Positions 1-8,214 of a DNA stretch of 37,877 nt are shown in pieces. Origin of the DNA: Sphingobium sp. (GTDB lineage: Bacteria; Pseudomonadota; Alphaproteobacteria; Sphingomonadales; Sphingomonadaceae); the NCBI GenBank assembly GCA_017984895.1, contig JAGNYO010000022.1, forward strand, positions 1 to 37,877. The letters run 5' to 3'. The notes beneath the pieces are model-generated. The model saw only the letters and a program-made list of their open reading frames with translations, did not search any database and had not been told where the DNA came from. A program made the position numbers and the translations under genes. Every line of letters begins with the position of its first letter. Within the stretch, counting starts at the first letter, position 1.

Positions 1-321
1 CATTCCTATGGACGCTTGCTGATCAAGCTGCTGGCAGAAACGCCCAGCGCCGATTTGCAGGAAGTCGTCGATGGAATCCGTCCCAGTCAGACCCGTTATC
101 TGGAAGGCCTCCGCGCGTGTCAGCCTCATGCCAGCGACGAACTTCTGGCTACCGGGGTGGGTCTAGTTATCGCCGCGCTGGTCCATGCTCCTTTCAATCC
201 GTCTCTCTACATGTTCACGGGTCGGCCATCCTGTGATCAAGACTTGGAATCGTTGCTGGACTCTACCGTCTCTTTCGCGGTGGGCGGCCTCTCCAATCTC
301 CTTGGAATTCATACAGACTAA
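1..321 (+). CDS. C-terminal part of a probable TetR-family regulator (5' end outside window)
   Basis: The frame is open from the first base and ends in TAA at 319-321, giving 106 visible residues and no N-terminus. The visible part is helical and hydrophobic, with an early stretch reading GRLLIKLLAE and a late stretch reading FAVGGLSNLLG. This resembles the ligand-binding and dimerisation half of TetR/AcrR regulators. The DNA-binding domain would lie before the window, so the assignment rests on general resemblance only. It ends 28 bases before the FAH-family gene on the same strand and could be the local regulator of that catabolic operon. Its base composition matches the low-GC genes that follow. 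Another all-helical protein cannot be excluded. Confidence 0.5.
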   Translation, partial: HSYGRLLIKLLAETPSADLQEVVDGIRPSQTRYLEGLRACQPHASDELLATGVGLVIAALVHAPFNPSLYMFTGRPSCDQDLESLLDSTVSFAVGGLSNLLGIHTD

Positions 322-349
322 CATTTGTCACCCGCTTCGAGAGACCATC

Positions 350-1318
350 ATGAAACTACTTACATTTGAAATGCACGCAGGGCCCCGCCTGGGAGCTTTG
401 CTACCTGGAGGAGTGCTTGATCTCACGACATATGGAGACGCGGCATTTGCGTCGATGCAAGCGCTTATCGAGGGCGGCTCGGAGGCGATGGTGCGCGCTC
501 AGAAAGCCATTGCCAGTCCAAAAGGGCTGATTTCACCTGAAGAAATAACCTGGCTTTCGCCGTTGCCGGTGCCGGCACAAATGCGCGATTGTCTCGGATT
601 CGAGATGCACGTGAAAAACGCCTATACTGCGGGTGCGCGGCTGGCTACGCGCAATGCTCCCGATCCTGAAGCGGCCTTTCAAGCGTTGGTCGATAGCGGT
701 CGGACGGCTCCGCCGGAAATCTGGTATCGGCAGCCGATATATTACAAGGCAAACCGCTTCGCATTCGCTGGCCACGAGGCAGATATTGTTTGGCCGTCAT
801 TTTCGACGATCATGGATTTCGAACTTGAGTTTGCCTGCGTCATTGGTAGGCCGGGGCGAGATATCGCGCGTGAAAGCGCCAACGACCATATTTTCGGCTA
901 TACCATTTTCAACGATTTTACGGCGCGTGATGCCCAGTCTGTGGAGATGGGAGGTCTGCTCGGTCCTGCCAAAGGCAAGGATTTCGACGACAGCAATATC
1001 CTCGGCCCCGTCATTGTTACGGCTGATGAAATTCCTGATCCCTATAATCTGAAAATGGTCGCAAGAGTGAACGGTGAAACATGGTGCGAGGGTTCATCCT
1101 CCACCATGCACTGGCAATTTCCTGACATGATCGCGCATGTGAGCAAGGGCGAAACCCTGCATGTTGGCGAAGTCATAGGGTCGGGAACAGTGGGCTGGGG
1201 CTGCGGAATGGAGCACATGCGGTTCCTTGGCGACGGTGATGTTGTCGAGTTGGAAGTCGAGGGAATCGGTATCTTACGCAACCGCGTGCTGCGCGCCCCG
1301 AACGGGAGCGCAAAATGA
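350..1318 (+). CDS. Fumarylacetoacetate hydrolase (FAH) family protein
   Basis: This 322-residue protein belongs to the FAH superfamily, whose members hydrolyse or hydrate acylpyruvate-type or related ring-fission products using a divalent metal. Residues about 125-310 form the FAH fold. The expected acidic metal ligands are visible as E158 and E160 (FELEF) and D189 (FNDFTARD), followed by K210 in GKDFD and a GSGTVGWGCGME segment near 278. The frame is open further upstream, but the ATG at 350 is chosen because residues from MKLLTFEMHAG onward look like a normal FAH N-terminus and a weak GAGA ribosome site precedes it. It overlaps the MBL gene by an ATGA junction, so the two are translationally coupled. 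The substrate is unknown. The operon context suggests an organic-acid or aromatic ring-cleavage intermediate. Confidence 0.85.
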   Translation: MKLLTFEMHAGPRLGALLPGGVLDLTTYGDAAFASMQALIEGGSEAMVRAQKAIASPKGLISPEEITWLSPLPVPAQMRDCLGFEMHVKNAYTAGARLATRNAPDPEAAFQALVDSGRTAPPEIWYRQPIYYKANRFAFAGHEADIVWPSFSTIMDFELEFACVIGRPGRDIARESANDHIFGYTIFNDFTARDAQSVEMGGLLGPAKGKDFDDSNILGPVIVTADEIPDPYNLKMVARVNGETWCEGSSSTMHWQFPDMIAHVSKGETLHVGEVIGSGTVGWGCGMEHMRFLGDGDVVELEVEGIGILRNRVLRAPNGSAK

Positions 1319-2283
1319 GCTGGAAGTTCACCAAAGGCCTCCATGACATCGGCGCTGGCCATTATGCTTATCTTCAACCGGACGGCCACTGGGGCTATTC
1401 CAATGCAGGTCTCGTTGTAGATGGAGACCAGTCGCTCCTTGTTGACACCTTGTTTGACGAGCGACTGACCGCCGAAATGCTGGCTGCGATGCATGATGCG
1501 GCCGGCGTGGGCGGGGGCGATATCACCACCTTGGTCAACACCCATGCCAACGGCGATCACACGTTCGGTAACGGTCTGGTATGTAACGCCGAAATTATTG
1601 CCTCGAAATCCAGCGCGCAAGAGATGCTGGAACAGCCGCCGGAAGGCATGGCTGATTTAATGCGCATCGCACCGAATATGGGAGATGTCGGGGCCTATTT
1701 TATTGAATGCTTCGGTGATTTCGATCTTGCTGGTGTCAAGATGAGAGCACCTACAAAAACATTCACCGGCGAAATGTCGGTGAAGGTCGGTGACAAGGAC
1801 GTACGTCTGATCGAAGTCGGTCCGGCGCATACCCATGGTGATGTTATAGTCCATGTGCCGCAAGACAAGGTGATCTATACGGGTGACATCCTGTTTATCG
1901 ATGGTACGCCGATCATGTGGGCGGGGCCTGTTGGCAACTGGATCAAGGCATGCAACATGATCATGGCGCTGGATGTAGATGTGATCGTGCCGGGACACGG
2001 CCCTATTACCGACAAGGCCGGTGTGGCACGCATGCGGGACTATTTATCCTACATCGACAAAGAGGCGCGTGCGCGATTTGCGGCTGGCTTGAGCGCAGAA
2101 GAAGCCGCCTTTGATATCGCGCTTGGCGACTATGAGAGCTGGATTGATGCCGAACGGATCGCTGTCAATGTGAATACGCTCTACAAGGAATACCGTCACG
2201 ATCACACTCCACCTGATTTCGGCGCTCTATTCGGTTTGATGGCTCAGATGAAAAAGTCGCAGACCGCGCGCAAACGAGGTTGA
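1315..2283 (+). CDS. MBL-fold metallo-hydrolase
   Basis: This 322-residue metallo-beta-lactamase-fold hydrolase is probably a glyoxalase II or thioesterase-like enzyme acting on a thioester or lactone. The metal motif is at residues 77-82 and reads H-A-N-G-D-H, so the usual second histidine is asparagine (N79). Further ligands are visible: H172 or H174 in AHTHGD, D191 in YTGDILF and H228 in VPGHGP. No signal peptide is seen, so it should be cytoplasmic. Its ATG overlaps the FAH stop (ATGA) and its own TGA lies against the next gene. With a CoA ligase following, hydrolysis of a CoA or glutathione thioester is an attractive but unproven role. The tail from about 235 to 322 is helical and longer than in minimal MBL enzymes. 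Confidence 0.82.
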   Translation: MSWKFTKGLHDIGAGHYAYLQPDGHWGYSNAGLVVDGDQSLLVDTLFDERLTAEMLAAMHDAAGVGGGDITTLVNTHANGDHTFGNGLVCNAEIIASKSSAQEMLEQPPEGMADLMRIAPNMGDVGAYFIECFGDFDLAGVKMRAPTKTFTGEMSVKVGDKDVRLIEVGPAHTHGDVIVHVPQDKVIYTGDILFIDGTPIMWAGPVGNWIKACNMIMALDVDVIVPGHGPITDKAGVARMRDYLSYIDKEARARFAAGLSAEEAAFDIALGDYESWIDAERIAVNVNTLYKEYRHDHTPPDFGALFGLMAQMKKSQTARKRG

Positions 2284-2291
2284 GTCCGAAC

Positions 2292-4103
2292 ATGGCCGGC
2301 TTGAAGGAGCATTTACCGCCAGATGGTGGCCGAAAAGGGCATGGCGCAGCCGCCAGTTCGCCCGCAGAAATTCTTCTCGCACGAATTGATGCAGCGCCCA
2401 GTCCGCTCGAAATTCTTGGTCAATTGGCAGATTACCGCCCGGACCACCCGGCGATAATCTCGTTACGGGATCCATCTGACGATCAGCCGGAAGTGCTGTC
2501 TTATGCCGCGCTTTTCCATCAAACATCTGGGCTGGCAGCGCGTCTAAAGGCCGTTGGTATCGACGACAAAGCTGCTGTCGCCATCCTCCTGCCTTTGGGA
2601 CAGCACTCCGCAATAGCGCTTTTCGCTGCTGCCTCCGTAGGCGTGGCATTCCCAGTGAATTTGCTGCTTTCCGAAGACGCGCTGGCGGCGCAATTCTCCA
2701 TCGCCAACGTTCGCCACGTCATCACTATGGCGGATAGCAACGGTAACAATGTCGCCACGCGCGCGCGTCGGGCCGCAGAACGCACAGGGCTTCCCCAAGA
2801 CGCAGTGACCGAGATTGATGTTCGCAATGATCCGACGGGATGGGGCGCGTTGGAGCCGCTGGTTCCTGGCTCTTGGATGCGGCCAGATCCCGATAGACCG
2901 GCAGCTTTATTCCATACTGGTGGCACGACGGGAGCACCGAAACTGGCGCGGCTATCTAACCGGAACCTGGCGGCAGGCGCGCAAATGTGCGTCGCTGCTG
3001 CACAGATGACGCCTGATCTGCGTCTGATGAGCGGCTTACCCCTGTTTCACATAGCAGGTGCCGTGGCAGCGGGCCTCGCCGTTTTTGCTGTCGGTGGGAC
3101 AGTAATATACCCCAGTCTCGCTGGTCCCCGCGATCCCAAGTTTAATCAGAACATATGGAAGCTGCTTGCCGAATGGCAGGCGACCGGACTTTTGCTCGTG
3201 CCTACGTCGCTGTCAGCTATCGTCAATGTTCCCCATGAAGGTTATGACCTCTCGAAATTGCGCAATATAAGTACGGGCGCTGCGCGCATTGCGCCCGAGT
3301 TAGCCAAGAAAATCGAGAGCAAATTGGACGTACCCTTGTGTCAGGCATATGGCATGACGGAAACGGCAGGCATCTGCGCGGCTCAACCGGGAGACGGTGT
3401 GTTTCGTGAACCGGGCCTGGGCTATCCGCCACCGGGGCTTCAGATAAAAATAGACCCTGAGAGCGGCGAAATAGCTTTTCGCGGCCCTAATGTCTATCTC
3501 GATAAGATCGGCCCTAATGGTCCATTCGGCGGGCCTATGAATGGATGGTATTCCAGCGGGGACCTTGGCTGCCTCGGCCTTGATGGGCAGTTGCACCTCC
3601 TTGGCCGTTCAAAGGAAGTGATCATCCGCAGTGGTCATAATATTGATCCTCTGATGATCGAGGAAGCAGCGCTCACATGCCCTGCTGTTCGCGATGCTGC
3701 GGCTATCGCGGCGCCGGATGCCTATGCCGGTGAGTTGCCAGTCCTCTTTGTTACTGCCCGTCCAGACCAGCAAATTGATATCGCTACCCTCGAAAGCGCG
3801 TTGCGCCGGTCCATCGCGGAGCCGCCCGCACGGCCCCGCACGATTATCGTGCTGCCAGATATGCCCCTAACGCCCGTAGGAAAAATCGCGCGCTGGCGCC
3901 TGCGCCAGATGGCGGCGGAAGCTGCTGCAAGAGAATTGCTCATTGATCTGCCGATCATGGGCCTGGTGTGTACTGGAGAGAGTGCGCGCAGCATGATTGC
4001 CACATGGGCGCCTCCCGTTGATTCTAAACTGCTTGCAGACGCTGTGGTGCGCTTGGCACAACTTGGCATTACGCTTGAAAATATAACACAAGAAGGAGTG
4101 TGA
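2292..4103 (+). CDS. Acyl-CoA synthetase (AMP-forming, ANL superfamily)
   Basis: This 603-residue adenylate-forming ligase activates a carboxylic acid to its acyl-CoA through an acyl-AMP. The signature A3 loop is present (HTGGTTGAPK), followed by the YGMTET motif, the hinge region YSSGDLG...GRSKEVI, and the C-terminal catalytic lysine in PLTPVGKIARW about 70 residues from the end. Those last 70 residues extend beyond the usual end of the fold. Two starts are possible: a TTG at 2280 overlapping the upstream TGA, or the ATG at 2292, chosen here with GAGG at 2276-2279 upstream. A Pro/Ala-rich N-terminal stretch precedes the ligase domain. The acid activated cannot be read from the sequence. Neighbours suggest an aromatic or branched acid. 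Confidence 0.88.
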   Translation: MAGLKEHLPPDGGRKGHGAAASSPAEILLARIDAAPSPLEILGQLADYRPDHPAIISLRDPSDDQPEVLSYAALFHQTSGLAARLKAVGIDDKAAVAILLPLGQHSAIALFAAASVGVAFPVNLLLSEDALAAQFSIANVRHVITMADSNGNNVATRARRAAERTGLPQDAVTEIDVRNDPTGWGALEPLVPGSWMRPDPDRPAALFHTGGTTGAPKLARLSNRNLAAGAQMCVAAAQMTPDLRLMSGLPLFHIAGAVAAGLAVFAVGGTVIYPSLAGPRDPKFNQNIWKLLAEWQATGLLLVPTSLSAIVNVPHEGYDLSKLRNISTGAARIAPELAKKIESKLDVPLCQAYGMTETAGICAAQPGDGVFREPGLGYPPPGLQIKIDPESGEIAFRGPNVYLDKIGPNGPFGGPMNGWYSSGDLGCLGLDGQLHLLGRSKEVIIRSGHNIDPLMIEEAALTCPAVRDAAAIAAPDAYAGELPVLFVTARPDQQIDIATLESALRRSIAEPPARPRTIIVLPDMPLTPVGKIARWRLRQMAAEAAARELLIDLPIMGLVCTGESARSMIATWAPPVDSKLLADAVVRLAQLGITLENITQEGV

Positions 4104-4107
4104 GGAC

Positions 4108-4866
4108 ATGTCACTGGTACTCTATCATAGTCCTATCTCGACATGCTCGCAAAAGGTCAGGCTCGCGCTCGCGGAGAAAAACTTGCCTTTTGAGAGCCGC
4201 ATCATGCAGTTCAGCAAGCAGGATCATTTGTCAGATTGGTATCTCGCAATCAATCCCAACGGAGTTGTGCCGACATTGACTTGCGACGGCAAAGCCGTTG
4301 TGGACTCTTCCGTCATTTGCGAATTTCTCGAGGAGGCATTCGAAGGGCCGTCAATCTCACCCGCCGCACCTTTGGAACGCGCGTCTATGCGCGCATGGAT
4401 GCGCTATTTCGAAGAAGTCCCGACTTCGGCTATACGTGTTCCGTCTTTCAATATTCGTCTCGGTGCTGGATTCAAGGCTATTCCTCCGGCGATGTTCGAT
4501 GTCATGGTCGATAAAATGCCATTGCGCGGCCATTTTTACCGAGAAATGAAACAGGGAGAATTCTCCGCACATCGATATGATGAGTCCATCGCAAAACTGC
4601 GTTCGTGCCTGGTGCGCGTAGCCAATGCCTTAAGCACTGGTGGACCATGGATTATGGGCCAGCAGTTTACAATTGCCGATATCGCCTTGGTCCCATCAGT
4701 CGTGCGGATGGTGGATTTGGGATTGGAGGCGCAGTGGGATGATTTGCCAGCAATCGCCAGTTGGCTTGAACGCGCCATAGCGCGCCCTTCTTTTTCAGAG
4801 GCCTATTACGAAGGGACGAGAGTAAGTCCCTCCGAATTCGCGATAGCGGCAGCACGGGGAATTTAA
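4108..4866 (+). CDS. Glutathione S-transferase family protein (LigF-like)
   Basis: This 252-residue GST has an N-terminal thioredoxin-like domain (about 1-80) and an all-helical C-terminal domain. The N-terminal loop reads HSPISTCSQK, so S11, C13 or S14 could contact glutathione. The cis-proline is P55 in NGVVPTL and the gamma-glutamyl-binding acid/serine pair is in VVDSSV at 65-69. The spacing and the CEFLEEAF helix resemble the beta-etherase LigF and related sphingomonad GSTs, including the FKAIPPAMFD segment, but this is similarity by eye only. A good Shine-Dalgarno AAGGAG lies at 4093-4098. It sits four bases after the ligase stop and directly abuts the next gene. It could isomerise, cleave an ether or deliver a glutathione thioester to the MBL hydrolase. 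Confidence 0.85.
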   Translation: MSLVLYHSPISTCSQKVRLALAEKNLPFESRIMQFSKQDHLSDWYLAINPNGVVPTLTCDGKAVVDSSVICEFLEEAFEGPSISPAAPLERASMRAWMRYFEEVPTSAIRVPSFNIRLGAGFKAIPPAMFDVMVDKMPLRGHFYREMKQGEFSAHRYDESIAKLRSCLVRVANALSTGGPWIMGQQFTIADIALVPSVVRMVDLGLEAQWDDLPAIASWLERAIARPSFSEAYYEGTRVSPSEFAIAAARGI

Positions 4867-5868
4867 ATGAATACTGCACTGGAACTCCGCAGCAAGATGC
4901 GCCTTCCTGTCATAGGATCGCCACTGTTCATCATATCGACACCGGATCTCGTCATTGCCCAGTGCAAGGCGGGCATCGTCGGCTCTTTTCCAGCTCTCAA
5001 TGCCAGGCCGATATCGATGCTCGATGAGTGGCTGGCTCGTATAACCGAAGAGCTGGCTGCATGGAATGCCCAGCATCCTGACCGACCCGCTGCACCATTT
5101 GCGGTCAATCAGATTGTGCATAAAAGCAACACCAGGCTTGATCAGGATTTGGCACTGACCGTCAAACACAAGGTTCCAGTGGTCATTACATCGCTAGGTG
5201 CGCGGGCAGAAGTCAATGATGCCGTGCGTAGCTATGGTGGCACAGTTATGCATGACGTGATCGATAACCGGTTCGCGCATAAAGCCATAGAAAAGGGCGC
5301 CCACGGAGTTATTGCCGTGGCCGCCGGCGCAGGCGGGCATGCCGGAACATTGTCGCCCATGGCGCTCATTCGGGAAATTCGCGACTGGTTCAGCGGACCA
5401 TTGGCACTTTCGGGCGCCATGTCCACCGGGCGCGATGTGCTTGCTGCCGAAGCCATGGGTGCGGACTTCGCTTATATCGGCTCTGCTTTTATTGCGACAG
5501 AAGAAGCCAATGCGGTAGCTGCCTACAAACAGGCCATCGTGGATAGTACAGCCGCGGATATCGTTTATTCCAATCTGTTCACCGGCGTCCATGGCAATTA
5601 CCTCAGAGCATCTATCGAGAAGGCCGGTCTAGACCCCGATAACCTGCCAGAATCCGATCCGTCGGCGATGGACTTCGGCTCGGGGGGCAATACCGAAGCG
5701 AAGGCGTGGAAAGATGTTTGGGGCTGTGGCCAAGGGATCGGGAGCATACGACGTGTAAACCGCGTATCGGATTACATTAATCAGATGGAATCAGAATATC
5801 TCGCGGCACGTCAGATGTTGATGCAATCGCCGCAAACGGCCTGGAATTTCAAGTCCCAGGCGGCTTGA
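4867..5868 (+). CDS. Nitronate monooxygenase / 2-nitropropane dioxygenase family flavoprotein
   Basis: This 333-residue FMN-dependent TIM-barrel enzyme belongs to the nitronate monooxygenase family. Visible signatures are the early MRLPVIGSPLFIIS strand, the GAGGHAG loop at 154-160 with H158 in the catalytic position, the LSGAMSTGRDV phosphate-binding segment near 181-191, and GADFAYIGSAFIATEEA. Known members oxidise alkyl nitronates; several homologues in degradation clusters have other flavin oxidase or enoyl-reductase-like roles, so the substrate is open. Its ATG follows the GST stop immediately (TAAATG). It is the last gene of the low-GC operon and is followed by a convergent AT-rich spacer. 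Confidence 0.87.
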   Translation: MNTALELRSKMRLPVIGSPLFIISTPDLVIAQCKAGIVGSFPALNARPISMLDEWLARITEELAAWNAQHPDRPAAPFAVNQIVHKSNTRLDQDLALTVKHKVPVVITSLGARAEVNDAVRSYGGTVMHDVIDNRFAHKAIEKGAHGVIAVAAGAGGHAGTLSPMALIREIRDWFSGPLALSGAMSTGRDVLAAEAMGADFAYIGSAFIATEEANAVAAYKQAIVDSTAADIVYSNLFTGVHGNYLRASIEKAGLDPDNLPESDPSAMDFGSGGNTEAKAWKDVWGCGQGIGSIRRVNRVSDYINQMESEYLAARQMLMQSPQTAWNFKSQAA

Positions 5869-6156
5869 AGGTTCGAGGTTCTGCCCGGCGATTGCGGAAA
5901 TACAGCGTCCACTATTCGTCACTGGGTTTAGGTTTGCCAAAATTTTGCGGCAGGCACCTCTGTAGGCTGCGGCTTTTTGTCTCTTGGCTGCGTCAACGCC
6001 CGACCAATATGCCCAAGCGTCCTATAGCTTCATTTCGAGGTCAGTTAATGCGAAGCGCATGTTCTGTAATCAAAAATAATATCGGTTCTGTTCAAGTAAT
6101 TTGGCGAGTAGTGCGCTTAAAAAAACTTGCAGTTATATAAAAAACAGAGTGTGTGG
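5869..6156. other. Convergent intergenic spacer, AT-rich to the right
   Basis: These 288 bases separate the plus-strand nitronate monooxygenase operon from the end of the minus-strand beta-oxidation operon. The right half (about 6040-6156) is clearly AT-rich, with several A and T runs. A short open frame crosses it but has unlikely composition and no ribosome site. No stable hairpin followed by a T-run was found in either direction. The visible change in base composition between the two operons falls here. Confidence 0.6.
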
Positions 6157-7287
6157 TTACCGATTACCCCCATCACTTTTATCTGCCCCGAAATCAGCGC
6201 GTTCACCGACGCGCCATTTTTCTAGGAGCGCGTGTGCGTCGCCCGCAGTCTGGATCTGTCCCGGCGTGCGGGAGAATCGCGGTGCCGGGGCAGCCTGTTG
6301 AACGCCTTCATGTTCAGTATAGACCGCGCGTGCCTTCATGTGCGGATGCTCCGCCGCTTCATCAAGTGTCAGAACTGGGGCGAAACAGGCGTCCGTGCCT
6401 TCCAGCAAGGCCCGCCATTCATCGGCCGTGCGTTTCGCAAAGATTTGGCATAAAAGGGTCGACCGCTCGACCCAATTGGCATTGTCGTACTGGCCGCTCA
6501 GAAAATCGTCTGGAGCGTGAATATGTTCGAGCAACAGACGATAAAATTGCGGCTCAATCGGTCCAATCGAAACTTCCCGGCCGTCCGCGCACAAATAGCT
6601 GCGGTAAAAGGGCGCGGCTCCGCCCAGCATGTTGCGCTCGCGATCAAGGGGGATGAGGCTCTTCGCACTGCTGCCTGCAAAGAAGGTCATCAATGAACTG
6701 ACACCATCGACGATCGCGGCGTCGACCACTTGCCCCTTACCGGACCTTTCCCGCTCATAGAGCGCTGCCATGACCCCGAAGGCAAGAAACATTGACCCGC
6801 CGCCGAAATCGCCCACCAGATTAAGCGGCGGAACAGCGGGCTCACCCGGCTGCCCTATAGCCGCGAGGGCGCCCGTCAGTGCGATATAATTGATGTCGTG
6901 CCCCGCCGTCCTGGCGAGGGGGCCTTCCTGCCCCCAGCCGGTCATTCGCCCGTAAATCAGGCGCGGATTGCGCGCGAGTAGAATCTCCGGCCCCAGCCCG
7001 AGCCGCTCCATCACGCCGGGGCGGTATCCTTCAATGAGGACATCAGCGTAATCGCACGCATCGAGGCAGAACGCCCTACCCTCCTCGGTGCGGATATCAG
7101 TGGTAAGGGTCGCGCGCCCCCGGTCGACGACCGGATTGGGCCAGCCATTGCCACCTTCCCGGTCGATCCGTAAAACTTCGGCACCCATATCGGAGAGCAG
7201 CATCGCGCAATGCGGCCCAGGGCCGATGCTTGCGAACTCGACCACCTTCAGACCCGCGAGCGGCCCCCGCGCGGCCGCTTCAGCCAT
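6157..7287 (-). CDS. CaiB/BaiF CoA-transferase family protein, alpha-methylacyl-CoA racemase-like
   Basis: This 376-residue class III CoA-transferase-fold protein matches the alpha-methylacyl-CoA racemase (AMACR/MCR) branch rather than true transferases. It has LAGLKVVEFASIGPGP at the N-terminus, H130 in AGHDINYIALTG and D160 in NLVGDFGGGS. The His/Asp pair 30 residues apart corresponds to the catalytic pair of mycobacterial MCR (H126/D156). The predicted role is to interconvert (2R)- and (2S)-2-methylacyl-CoA so that branched chains can enter beta-oxidation. It is the last gene of the minus-strand operon, and its start overlaps the small upstream frame. No strong ribosome site is seen, which favours translational coupling. 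Confidence 0.87.
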   Translation of the reverse strand: MAEAAARGPLAGLKVVEFASIGPGPHCAMLLSDMGAEVLRIDREGGNGWPNPVVDRGRATLTTDIRTEEGRAFCLDACDYADVLIEGYRPGVMERLGLGPEILLARNPRLIYGRMTGWGQEGPLARTAGHDINYIALTGALAAIGQPGEPAVPPLNLVGDFGGGSMFLAFGVMAALYERERSGKGQVVDAAIVDGVSSLMTFFAGSSAKSLIPLDRERNMLGGAAPFYRSYLCADGREVSIGPIEPQFYRLLLEHIHAPDDFLSGQYDNANWVERSTLLCQIFAKRTADEWRALLEGTDACFAPVLTLDEAAEHPHMKARAVYTEHEGVQQAAPAPRFSRTPGQIQTAGDAHALLEKWRVGERADFGADKSDGGNR

Positions 7288-7450
7288 GTGCGCGTGTCAT
7301 GGCAGCATAAGCTGCGGTTAAACGGGCTGGCCGCGCCGCAAGCAGCGCGCCCACCGTCTCGATATGCAGTGCATTGCCCAGCTCAGGACGACTGCGCGCC
7401 CATGGCGGGGCTATGCTCTGCTGCACGAAGCTCAGCGGAGCCGCGGTCAT
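7280..7450 (-). CDS. Small ORF of 56 residues between SDR and CaiB genes
   Basis: A minus-strand frame begins with an ATG at 7450-7448 that overlaps the SDR stop codon (ATGA) and ends with TGA at 7282-7280, eight bases inside the racemase-like gene. It thus bridges an otherwise unexplained 159-base gap with coupling at both ends. The product begins MTAAPLSFVQQSIAPPW and ends YAAMTRAHG, is rich in Ala, Leu and Arg, and has no cysteine, recognisable motif or membrane segment. Third positions are mostly G or C, like neighbouring genes. I do not recognise the family. It may be a genuine small protein, a remnant of a lost pathway gene, or a leader that merely couples translation. Confidence 0.42.
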   Translation of the reverse strand: MTAAPLSFVQQSIAPPWARSRPELGNALHIETVGALLAARPARLTAAYAAMTRAHG

Positions 7451-8208
7451 TTCGGCGCCATGCGGATCGCGCCGTCCAAACGGATCGTTTCGCCGTTGAG
7501 CATTGGATTGGCGATGATGCTCTCCACCAACTGAGCATATTCCGCAGGTTTACCAAGGCGGCTTGGATGCGGCACCTGTTGCCCCAAGCTATCCTGCGCC
7601 GCCTGTGGCAGGCCCGCCAGCATGGGTGTCCAGAAAATGCCAGGCGCGATCGTGACCACCCGGATCAGGTGCTGGGCAAGATCTCGAGCGACCGGGAGGG
7701 TCATGCCCACGACGCCGCTCTTGGACGCCGCGTATGCTGCCTGACCGATCTGGCCGTCATACGCCGCCACGCTCGCCGTGTTGACGATAACGCCGCGTTC
7801 TTCGCCTTGCGGCTCGGCCTGCGCAAGGCGGGCTGCAAACTTCGATATCATATTGTATGTGCCGACGAGATTAACCTCGATGGTCTTGCGAAAGACTTCG
7901 AGCGGATGCGCAGCGAATTCGCGCCCCACAGTCTTGACGGCACTTGCGATACCCGCGCAATTCACCAGAATGCGCGCCGTTCCATGCGCCGCTTCGGCCT
8001 GCGCCAGTGCATCGGCCACGCCCTGGTCATCGGCGACGTTGGTTTTGACAAAGAGGCCGCCGATAGCCTCGGCATGGGCGCGGCCGATTTCCTCGTTCAG
8101 ATCGAAGATCGTGACCTTGGCGCCTCTGGCCGCCAGCATCTCGGCGGTCGCGCCGCCCAATCCCGAAGCGCCGCCCGTTACGACTGCTGCTACCCCTCTG
8201 ATATCCAT
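7447..8208 (-). CDS. Short-chain dehydrogenase, 3-hydroxyacyl-CoA dehydrogenase type II-like
   Basis: This 253-residue classical SDR has the cofactor loop TGGASGLG at 11-18, D36 at the end of the second strand (favouring NAD over NADP), NCAG at 83-86 and the catalytic S146, Y159 and K163. Overall order and wording, including VIVNTASVAAYDGQIGQ and the LNGETIRLDGAIRM tail, match the HSD17B10 / type II 3-hydroxyacyl-CoA dehydrogenase group. That group oxidises 3-hydroxy- and 2-methyl-3-hydroxyacyl-CoA. In this operon it would perform the third beta-oxidation step, before the thiolase encoded upstream. It follows the thiolase gene by 20 bases, which contain a tandem repeat carrying several Shine-Dalgarno copies. 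Confidence 0.9.
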   Translation of the reverse strand: MDIRGVAAVVTGGASGLGGATAEMLAARGAKVTIFDLNEEIGRAHAEAIGGLFVKTNVADDQGVADALAQAEAAHGTARILVNCAGIASAVKTVGREFAAHPLEVFRKTIEVNLVGTYNMISKFAARLAQAEPQGEERGVIVNTASVAAYDGQIGQAAYAASKSGVVGMTLPVARDLAQHLIRVVTIAPGIFWTPMLAGLPQAAQDSLGQQVPHPSRLGKPAEYAQLVESIIANPMLNGETIRLDGAIRMAPK

Positions 8209-8214
8209 GCCTGT

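Noticed and set aside
5865..6140. Open frame of 91 codons in the convergent spacer
   Set aside because: It has basic, low-complexity composition, no ribosome site, covers an AT-rich region and overlaps the preceding stop; probably not a gene.
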